Shown here in pieces: positions 11,801-23,800 of a stretch of DNA of 64,000 bases. The stretch covers positions 15,361,423-15,425,422 of the forward strand of contig OY755176.1 of assembly GCA_963576735.1 (NCBI GenBank). The letters are read 5' to 3'. Position 1 is the stretch's first letter, and each line of letters starts with the position of its first letter. The position numbers were made by a program, and so were the translations under genes. Source of the DNA: Bedellia somnulentella (lineage: Eukaryota > Arthropoda > Insecta > Lepidoptera > Bedelliidae). Below the pieces are notes generated by a model that made no database searches, was not told the DNA's origin, and saw nothing but the letters and a program-made list of their open reading frames with translations.

Positions 11801-14800
11801 CAGCTACTTTTGAATACAGATTGGAGCAATATAACAAACGATTGCTGTATAGCAAGCATGAGCGCTATTTTATCAACACGATAACGGTTAGAACGAGATG
11901 GCAGTGTATGTTACTAAGTAAGTGCGTAAGAGATGGCTGCTTTATCGCACGCGATAACTAGTTTAAACACCGCTCGTACTAGCCGGGCTGGTGGTGGGTC
12001 TTAACTCAAGCCACATCGCTGAACAAATACTTAAAACCTCCAAAATGTCAGGTCACCTCTTACGATATCCGCGGACAGTAATTGGTCAGAGCTTTTCTAA
12101 GCCGACACTAGACTAAACTACACAACAATAAAAAAAACTTAAAAAAACGTCTTTACATTACAAAGTTGCTTAGAAAGGTTCCGTTTTCTGTTTAAATAAA
12201 ATTGTTTCTATGTCTCTCGACTTACATTTATATGCATACAGTTGTAACAAAACCTGCTCTGTAAAACGTTCCAGAGATAAGTCAACAAACAAGCTATTAA
12301 GTACCGTTCCGATGACCCTACCAAGACCTACTTTTACTCAGTTACATTAGAAATTAATCTAGAGCTTTTGCTCCCTTTTACTATTTTGTAAACTAGATAT
12401 TGAACCAGGTTTTAACTACATGTATTAAGACTACTAAGAGACTTGATATTTCATACATACATATACTCACGGCTATAAATCCCTAGATGGGGTAGCCAGA
12501 GCTAAGGAATGAGAAATTCCTCAGCCACCTTTGGAAAGTTGAGTGGGGAAAAGATGGTAAAATAAAGGTTGTTGGTGATGGGTGTCCCACCACATCGCCC
12601 AAAAATCCCTTTAAAGCCCCAATACCGTTAGTCGCCTCTTACGCACACCCCCCGGAAGTGCTATTCTAAGCTGACACTACACAGCATATTTTATGTATTG
12701 ATTGTATTGATATTTCATTATATTTTAATATTCGTATGTATTCTATAGTCATTACGAATCAATCATAAATACATTTGCAAATAAATAGCACCAATTGAAG
12801 GAAATTAATTAATAAGCGGTTTCCTAAAAGTAATTTCAATAATTAGTTTCATGAACGCACGCAATTCTTCTACAACGTTTAAGCTGAATCGTTTGTACTT
12901 TTTTCATATTAAAAGTACTTAGGCTTCATAGATTTTTGATTCATGTAACTTCCCTTACAATGGAAATATACATACATACAATTACTGACGGCTATAAATC
13001 CCAAAAAGGGGTAGCCAGAGCTTAAGAGCCAGAAACTCCTCAGCTCCCCCCTATCAACTTCGAAATGAGCGAAGTTGATAGGGGACAAGATGGCAGAAAT
13101 AAAGTATTGACCGCCGATTGTACCTCACTGTAAACTGTACGATAATTTCTTTTGTTTTGTGTTTGATGTACAATAAAGAGTTATTCTATTCTATTCTATT
13201 CTATTGTTGGTGATGGGTTTCCAACCGCATCGCCCAAAAACTGCTTAAAAAGCCCCATACACTTGGCCGTCTTTTACAACACCCGTGGGTAGAGAAGAGT
13301 AGTGACATTCTAAGCCGGCACTACACGGAACAATGAAAATATTTAAGACTTATACCAACTGGCACTATCTTAGAAATTATGTTCTTGTTTACCCAACCTT
13401 TCCGAAGAGCCATAGTTACAATGATATTACGGCTCTACTTATTTCATTCATGCTACGCCACACCATGACGAACAATGAATGTGCCTCAGCATTGGATTGC
13501 AATCGTAAATCTTCCATATACCCAGGCCTAGATCCACGTAGATTTGATCACTAATATTGCTTTAATATTAATAAGAACAAAACAAACATATACATACATA
13601 TGCTCACGGCTGTAAATCCCATGAAGGGGTAGCCAGAACTAGGGAATTAGAAATTCCTCAGCCACTTTTGGAAGTTGCGTGGGGAAAAGATGGTGAAATA
13701 AAGGTTTTTGGTGATGGGTCTCCAACCGCATCGCCCAAAAATACCTTAAAAGCCCCAATGCCGTTAGTCGCCTCTTACGTACACCCACCGCAAGAAATGG
13801 GGTAGTGCTATTCTAGCCGGCACTACACAGCAGTAGCAGTAGAACAAAACCAAATTACACTTTTATAATAGTATGCAGTACATTTACGCGTTTATGTCTT
13901 TTGTTGTGCATGCCGGTAAAGACCTGAATTTTTCTTTTATTCAGGAAGCGCTAACTAAATTATTAGGTCTTAGAAATGCTATTTTTATCAACTCAAATCA
14001 AACGTTCACGCCGTATATCGCCGAAGGGGTTGGAAGAGGTACTAATACTTCTGAACATCACGTGACATTGTCACCGGTGTTCAGAGTACCTAAGTTTTGC
14101 TTGGACAATGTAGTAGGTGGCAGGCCTATCACCGTTTTGTACAAATGCACTGTCCATGTCTAAGTAAAACTCAGCCATGTGGGTATCCTCACGATATTTC
14201 CCTTTACCGTTAACAACCACGTAAATTAACCGCACATATGTCTTTAGAAAAGATGAATTGGTGTAGGTCCAACCCGGGAATCAAACCCTCATCGTCTGCA
14301 CTATAAGCGATGATCTACCTACTGAGCTATTACGGCTTTTAAACCTCATATTATTGTACAATATTCATAAATACTAGTGGGTAACCCTGGCGCGACTACG
14401 TCGCGTCCTATAAAATGAGTTTATTTTGAAATTTTCCGACCAATCACAGCGCAGCTCTTTTGAATTTCAAAAGATTTTTTCTGATTGGCCGGTTTGAAAA
14501 AATTCCGACCAATCACAGCGCATCTCTGATCGACTAAAGTTTGCGCGCGCTTATGACACTCAAGCAAAGTCTATGGGCCAAAATCGAAACTTTGAAATTC
14601 TGTAACAATTAACTTAATCCAGTTACATCAGCTGTCTGAATTTTGTGCTCACCACGGCCGCGAACTGTACAAAACGATACCTGAACCAAATTTCTAGCTT
14701 AACTCATCGCGTCACAGGCTTCCGGGCAAGAAAGAGGCTTACAGAAATAATATATAAAGATTACTTCCAATAAAACTATGTAACCAACACTATTCTTTCG

Positions 14801-17800
14801 ACTGTTGTAGAAATCAAGAGCTGGTAGAGTTGATGTCGTCAGCAGTCCGTGATCTAGCCGAGGCGGAGTTCCTCGGCGACAGAGACGAACAGAACAACCC
14901 GTTACCTTCACGACCATTACCTGAACACGACAGGGAGACTCCTTCAGGTACAAATATATTTATTTTGGATTATCTGGATATTAAGTTAACTTTCATATTG
15001 AAGTGTTGATCGTAAAACATTAAATAAAAAAAAACACCGGAAATTCTTTAGGCTAGTTTTAGCTCGCGCAAAACATGCAATTGCTCGTGAATTTTTTGTA
15101 AATGTAGCAACATACAGACAGACATACATAAACAAATGATTTAAGTTTCTATTGGGTTAGGCAGAGACTATCGATTGTCACTTTTACAACCCTGACAAAT
15201 CTATGTAGCTTTATTTACATTGATGTAAATTATTATTGAAAATATATTAAAAATTCAATTAGCTGTGTAGTGTCGGCTTAGAATAGCACTACCCCATTTC
15301 TTCCGGTGGGTGTACGTAAGAGGCGACTAACGGTATTGGGGCTTTTTAAGGGATTTTTGGGCGATGCGGTTGGAGACCCATCATCAACAACCTTTATTCT
15401 ACCATCTTTTCCCCACTCAACTTCCAAAAGTGGCTGAGAAATTTCTAATTTCTCAGTTCTGGCTACCCCTTTTAGGGATTTATAGCCGTGAGTATATGTA
15501 TGTATGTATGTATATATTAAAAATTTCAATATTCATAGTTTTAAATATTTTCTTTATTACACCCAAACATCTCAAGGTTAATTCGAACTCATATTCTCAC
15601 TAGCTAACTATTAAAAACTATTCTCTAGCTAATGCTCTATAGCTCCATAAAACCTAGCTATGAATACACTCCGCATGAAGTCTTGTTAGCATTGGAAATC
15701 TGCTTACTCAAGCATGAAATTAAATATTTTGTAATTTGTTATTGTATGTTTATGACTTCATTTGGAAAGTAAAATTAACCAAGTTAAACTTAATAATATT
15801 AAGATCAAATAGAGTATGAGTTTTTACTTTTATTTTATTAGATAGTTGTGTAATGTTATGTTAGCTTAGACTAGTTCGGACCCATTTCTTTCCGCGGGTA
15901 ACATAACATAACATAAACGTTCACGCCGAATATCCCCGAAGAGGTTGGCAGAGGTACTAATACTTCTGAAAATCACGTGACTTTATCACCTGCTGTTCAG
16001 AGTACCCACGTTTTGCATGGACAGTGTACTCACGTGATAGGGGGCAGGCCAATCGCCGTTTTGTACGAATACACTGTCACATGACTAAGTAAAACTCAGC
16101 CATGTGGGTTTCCTCACGATGTTTTCCCTCACCGTTAACGACCATGGTAAATTAACCACACATATGTCTTTAGAAAAGACAAATTGGTGTAGGCCCGACC
16201 CGGGATTTGAACACTAGTCGCTTGCACGATAACCGGTGTTCCACCCATTGAGCTATCACGTCGTTCCGCGGGTATCATAAGAAACGACTTAGGGTGGCTG
16301 GAGACCAATCACTAATCATAATTTATTTTTACAATATTTTCTCTACTTAACCTCCAAATGTTGCTTAGATATTTTTACTTGTAAAGTGTGTATATGTATG
16401 TATGTATTATTAGTCGACAATACATTAAGATATTCTTTAAACCAAATTTATTATTGCAAAGTGAATGCAGGAACCGACAATGTTATTGAAGCGGGTCACT
16501 CGACCGATTCATACTAACAGCGCAGTGAACATGCAAACTGAATACTTAATATCCGAATGTATGCGACAGAGCGCTTGTACGATATTGTGTCGGTTTAGAA
16601 TAGCATTACTTGCTATACCCGTGTAACCGATAATTTAAAACTTCACAAAATCACCAAAAATAGAAAACTCCAACATAATAAATACCATAAGAACATAAAT
16701 TTCCCGTGCTAGTCTGGAAATTGAAATAAGTTGCTTTTCTTTTTAGTATGTCGTAAAAGGCGACTAAGAGACTGACTGCACTGTTGATTTATTATTGGGC
16801 GATGAGGTTGGCAACTCACCACCAAATTGTTCCACCATCTTCGCCATCATTTCTGCCAAACGTGGCTGGTGAATCTCTGCGATTCTGGCGTTCTGCCTAC
16901 CCTGTATGGGAATATAGGAGTCAATGCATATGTAAACATAATCGCATAGGTGTATGTAAAATATGAAATATAATACCTTCTAAATCACAACGTTACATTC
17001 GGACATTGAGGATAAAGATTGGAAAATTAAAGATTGTTGGTAGTGGAGCTCTAGCCACATCGCCCAATACTTACTTAAAATCGGAAGACAATAAGTCATC
17101 TCTTGCGACACCCAAGAAAGAAATGGGTAAGGGCTATTCTCAATCGACAGCTGTAAAAAACAGTAACTTCATAAATCGGTACTTGTATACAAATAGGAGC
17201 TTACGCTAATACTTTCATTTCGTGAATTAATCATTAGTCCTCATTTAATTATTAATATTTCTAATTACTTGAAAGCTTCGATTTCTTAATAATCTAATAG
17301 TATTAGTCAGCATAATATTATAAGTACAATGAAATTCCATTCACCCATCATATGTTTATTTAATGTCTGTGTTTTGTAATCCACACTTTCTCTTTATGAC
17401 CTTGCTTTTTATGTATGGAATAATGTTTTGAAATTCCGGTGAGAACCGTTTATTAATACATTAAGTATGTGGACATTTGCTATAAAATTTTCATTTAACG
17501 GTATTGGTTAATGTGGAAATAGACACATTAATTGCAATGCAACGCATCGTTTTTATTGATTCTGTTTTATTAGTTGTTTAGAACCTTTTAACATAACATA
17601 ACATAAACATAAACGTTCACGCCGAATATCCCCGAAGGGGTTGGCAGAGGTACTAATACTTCTGAACATCACGTGACTTTTACCACCTGGTGTTCAGAGT
17701 ACCCACGTTTTGCATGGACAGTGTTCTCACGTGATAGGGGGCAGGCCTATCGCCGTTTTTGTACGAATACACTGTCACATGACTAAGTACAACTCAGGCA

Positions 17801-20800
17801 TGTGGGTTTCCTCACGATGTTTTCCCTCACCGTTCACAACCATGATAAATTAACCACACATATGTCTTTAGAAAAGACAAATTGGTGTAGGCCTGACCCA
17901 GGATTTGAACACTAGTCGTTTGCACGATAACCGAGTGTTCTACCCACTGGGCTATCACGGTTGCTATAAAACCTAGTTTTTTAGTTTTTAGTAGAACCTT
18001 TTAGTTTTAATTATAATAAGATTAATTGATGAAAGAAGTTGAACTAAAACTTATTAACAATTCTGAAGAAGAAGATTTGATTTAAACATTCTGAACAAGG
18101 AATAACTACATGAATGAATTGTAAATTGTAGAAAGAGATATATGGATATAGAGCCAGTGTTAATGGTAAGCAACAACGGACTAAACATTTGAATCAAATA
18201 TAAAATGAGCTCAAAACGGCAGGCGTCCGAACTTTAAAAAATACGAGTAAAAAGCCATATGAAAACATTGTTAAATATTATGGAAGCTAGAGTGTTTGGT
18301 CAAAATCGTACACAGTGACGATTGACATTCTCTGACAATCCCGATAGAAGCTAATGTCATGCATGAGTATGCATGCATATATTCTTCCCCCTTATAGTAC
18401 TAGATCACTACTCAGCTACCCTAGTTTCTCCAATTATGATAATTAGCAATCCATCGACAGCGCACTAAACGATGTTCACTTTTACTTCTATATTTGGTTC
18501 ACTATTAAAACAATCACAGTATAAAAGTGTTTGCGCAACATATTCTAGTCAGTCTAGCTGTGTAGTGTCGGCTTAGAATAGCACTACCCCATTTCTTCCG
18601 GTGGGTGTACGTAAGAGGCGACTAACGGTATTGGGGCTATTAAGGGATTTTTGGGCGATGCGGTTGGAGACCCATCACCAACAACCTTTATCTCACCATC
18701 TTTTCCCCACTCAACTTTCCAAAAGTGGCTGAGGAATTTCTAATTCCTGAGCTCTGGCTACCCCTTCTAGGGATTTATTGCCGTGAGTATATGTATGTAT
18801 GTATGTATGTATTCTAGTCACATAAGGCAACTACATTCTTCATGACGCTTACTGGCCAGTCAGTTCCTTACGACTAGTAAAACGAACATTGCATTCTAAT
18901 TACACACTTTGATTTTATATTTTATCGGGCAAGTAAGTTCTACTTCATTTACCTATTTGGTTTTGCAAGGATCGGTTTGATTAAAGGTATATCTTCCGAA
19001 CGAGTATTTGTAGTGCTGCTGTGTAGTGTCGGCTTAGAATAGCACTACCCCATTTCAGCCGGTGGGTGTACGTAAGAGGCGACTAACGGTATTGGGGCTT
19101 TTAAGGGATTTTAGGGCGATGCGGTTGGAAACCCATCACCAACAACCTTTATTTTACCATCTTTTCCCCACTCAACTTCCAAAAGTGGCTGAGAAATTTC
19201 TGAAACCTTAGCTCTGGCTACCCCTACTAGGGATTTATAGCCGTGAGAATATGTATGTATGTATGAGTGTTTGTAAGTAAATAACTTAACAATACCCATT
19301 TTTCGTCTTAACTGAACTTGTAATAAGGATCGTCAATAAATTATATGATTATACGTGCAATATTAGAAATTGTATCCCAAACATTTGGAAGGCTTTGTTT
19401 ATGTATAAAGTCAGAACATATATGACTATTATTACACGTACAAACACAAAATCGGTTAAAATATTAGATATACTTATGAAAAAAAAGAATGTGTGTGATT
19501 TGATCGTTGTAGGTATTGCCAATTTGCCAATTTTTTTCATGATTTATTAAGATTTCATCCTCCATCGTTAATGACTGGCTTATTTTTTAATATTTAATAG
19601 TTTTAGTAGATTTAGTAGTAGTAGTAAGATTTATTAGTATTTCGCTTATTTGAAGAAACATCCAGTATATTTTTTCATACAATTTATTTTACTTACGCGG
19701 TATCTCTTTTTGTCTATGACCACTCTGTTCCCAATTCAAATCCATTTCGTTTTTATCTCCCTTCATAAAATGATAAGCACATTATATTATTTAATGCGAA
19801 TTCGATACAATCTGGACAGAAACACCATTTTGCATACGATTTGCACATGCATTTACGTATTCTAAGTGTACCGAAGGGTTTTCCCCTTTACCTACGAGTC
19901 AATCTACATATTGCTAACTCAGGTCAATCTACATACAGACAGACAATTTATGACAGGAATATAAATCACTGATCATTTACATCTCATGTTTTGTGAGACT
20001 TTTAGTTTGTAAAATTCGTATGTTTCTTTTGTTTACCAACTTGTTGTCAATAATTTTGATATTATATAGTTCGATTTGCTAAAACAGTTTTGATAAATTC
20101 TGGCGTCTATAGGTCCGTTATACCTAGTCTAACAGAGTGGTAAAAATGAGACAACTTCTTTAGTTATATATATATAATCTACTTTAGTTGAGAATATAGA
20201 AAAAAAACATATTTCTAAATATTTTAGAACAATGGTCCTTCTATTGCGGCCCTTTTAAAATATCAATATTTTACTTTTATTGTCAAACATTTGGTTTGAA
20301 ATCCAAATAACAGAAGAAAATAATAGATATTGTTAAGTAAAAAAATACAGTATTCATCATCAGAGTTTATCAATACGCAAGGAGATCCGTTGACGTAAGA
20401 CATTTGAATAAATTAGTTCAACCCTTGCTTCCTCTGACGTGACGTCTGTTATAATTTAACACTAAACAGAGTAGATATGACATTAAATAATCTGACAAAG
20501 TAAGTTGCAGAAGAGGTGATGTTTTTAGTGTGATCAGATAAATATAACAGAATTACGAAGATTATATTAAGTTTAATAACAAATATTAAAATGTTTTCTG
20601 TTGGAATGAAATTGAATACTTATAGCTTTGAAATAATCTATACTAATATTATAAAGCTGAAGAGTTTGTTTGTTTGAACGCTAGGATCTCAGGAACTACC
20701 CAATCAAATTGAAAAATTCATTTTGTGTTGGATAGTCCATTAATTGAGGAAGGTTTTAGGCTATATATCATCACGCTGCGACCAACAGGAGCAAACTATT

Positions 20801-23800
20801 AGCGAATAATGTTGCAAAAACGGGGATAATTATTCATACTAAGGCTTCCGTTGTGTGCGCTCCGTAATCGGTTTAAGTTACCCAAAAAAATGTATTAAAG
20901 AATTATTTCTCTTTAAATGATCTAAAAAAATGCCCGCGACAGTATATGTCTAACTTTTAAGTTTCACTTACTATAACCATTTTTATGGTAAATAAATTTG
21001 GTAGAATTTAATGCATAATTGCCATAATGTTTAATCAACATAATATTAATCTTTATCCAAATAAATATGTTGTTGATTGAGAGTATTTAATTGAGAACAA
21101 AATTGTCCTTGATATCACTTAATTTAAATAAACATCTTAGAAGATAATACAATTTTTAAATTACTCCGTAACAAAATGTACACGCGTGCATGAAGCGCAA
21201 GACAAGACGCTGCGCTGGCCGGCGAGCGAGGTCACCTGCGCGAGAAGCTTATGTTTAAGCTATTAATCTATTAAGTTATTAATCCTATTATTATTATAAA
21301 TGTTAAAGTTTAGGTGTTTGTGTGTTTGTAGCTAAATGAAGACTAATTCACAACACGTATTTAAAATAAAATTTACAGGAAGCCAGATAATGATCCCAAT
21401 TAACACAATAGGACACTTTTTATCCCAGAAAAATTAAGAGATAAATTTTCTTAAAAAATGGTTAAACAGACTAAGAATCAATGCTCAGCCGAAACTACTA
21501 TACTTATAAACTTAAAGTTTATAAAGTGAAAAAATTGTGAGGACACTATGAAAAACACCTTTTTTCTCATCGCATGACAGAGACCCTCAACAGGTCAGTT
21601 AAATATTTCAGTTTGACGACGTGAAAGTCTACACTTTTGACAGTACGAAGTCTGTGGGGTCAGCTAGTTACCAATAAATTCCTAACTCAAGCAGCAACAA
21701 GTGTTAAAAGTGCCATTCTGAACCGTCGGAATCTACATTATATTCAACAACCGTGATAGCTCAGTGGGAAGAACACCGCTTATACTGCTGACGATGAGGA
21801 TTAAAATCCCGGGTCGGGCCTAAGCCAATTTGTCTTTTCTAAAGACATATACATACATACATACATATGCTCAAGGCTATATATCCCTAAACGGGGTAGC
21901 CAGAGCTTTGGAAATAAAATATTCCTCAGCCACTTTTTGAAGTTAAGTGGGGAAATGATGGTAATAATAAATAATTGTTGGTGACGGGTCTCCAACCACA
22001 TCGCCCAAAAGTCACTTAAAAAGCCCCTATACCCTTATTCGCCTCTTACGATCACCCACGGGTAGAGATGGAGTAGTGCTATTCTAAGCCGACACTACAC
22101 AGCAAAGACATATGTGTGGTTAATTTATCATGATTGTTAACGGTCAGGGAAAACATCGTAAGGAAACCCACAAGGCTCAGTTGTACTTAGTTATGTGACA
22201 TTAGTATTCATACAAAACGGCAATAAGCCTGCCCCCTATCACGTGAGTACATCAAAAAAACCTATACCTAACCTAAGTCCAAGCAAAACGTGGGTACTCC
22301 GAATACCAGGTGACAATGTCACGTGATGTTCAGGAGTATTAGTATCTCTGCCAACCGGGCGATATACAGCGTGAACGAGTTATTGAGTTGAATTATATTT
22401 AAATACTAGTGGATCGTCCCAGCTTCGCACGGGTAGCGTTGTTTTTTAAATATCTGAGGTTTCTTTCTTCAGTCACTGCTCAAGCATTGTGAAATTCAGC
22501 GCAATGTTTTCAATATATTAAATTTATAGCACTCCCTAAACAGTGTAGTTTGGTAATTTTGAATGCACTTTAATGAACGGTTCAGTTTTTCCGTTTAATA
22601 GCAAATTTTGGAATAAAACGCTATGAAGTATTTATAACAATCTAAAAAATAAATCATTACGTGTTGTAGGATGCAACTACTGGCGCCATCTAGTATTTTA
22701 TAAGTAAATTAGTAACGATTCGGTTTTGGTCACGGGCGCGATGGCTTATTTTATGTATAATTATTTTATGTATAATTTCGGTGTTTCTCTACCGATTTCT
22801 ATGATTCTTTTTTTATTGAATAGGTAATAAATAATGTTACCTTTTTTAAATTAGGGATGAGTGAGAGGTTTACAAACGTAAGAGTAAACAAATATAATCA
22901 GAATGTTCCGAACTGCTAAGCTATCAGGAATTACACGTGTTATTGTGAGTCAACCGTAAAAGATAGACATAAACTGTTAAGGTTTTTTTTTAGATAATTT
23001 TATGAAGAATATTTCCGTCATACATGATTTTTATGTAAGTTTAACCATTAAGGCTACACACGCGACGGAAGCTTAAAAAATGTAGTAACTTCTCCCGTTT
23101 TCCCAAAATTTCCCAAAATTCCCCTTTACTACTCTGCTGAAAAGTATACAAAAACTTGCCCAGGAGTATGGAGAATAATTGTACCAAGTTTCGTTAAAAT
23201 CCGTCGAGTAGTTTTTGTTTCCATAAGGAACATACAAACCGACAGACAGACAGACAGACAGACATACAGACAGACAAAAATTTTACTGATTGCATTTTTG
23301 GCATCAGTATCGATCCCTAATCACCACCTGATAGTTATTTTGAAAATATATTTCATGTACAGAATTGACCTCTCTACAGATTTATTATAAGTATAGATAG
23401 CTTTTGCAATCTAATACATTGAGACCAACATACTTTGAGTGCATTTTTCTTTTAAGTTCCAAATATACTTAGTACTTATTAGTACAAATTGCTGTGTAGT
23501 GTCGGCTTAGAATAGCACTACCCCATGTCTTCCGGTGGGTGTACGTAAGAGGCGACTAACGGTATTGGGGCTTTTAAGGGATTTTTGGGCGATGCGGTTG
23601 GAGACCCATCACCAAAAACCTTTACTTTACCATCTTTTCCCCACTCAAGTTTCCAAAAGTGGCTGAGGAATTTCTAATTCTTTAGCTCTGGCTACCCCTG
23701 CTCGGGATTTATAGCCGTGAGTATATGTATGTTCCAAATATCATTTGTAACCTCGTTTTGATTTTGATATACTTACTTGTTCATTTATGAACTTGAGTTT

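Noticed and set aside
13333..14163. Frames at 13333 and 13873
   Set aside because: The second overlaps a SINE-B copy, and neither shows domain features.
21752..21830. tRNA gene
   Set aside because: The A and B boxes belong to the tRNA-derived head of SINE-B; the acceptor stem is not closed.
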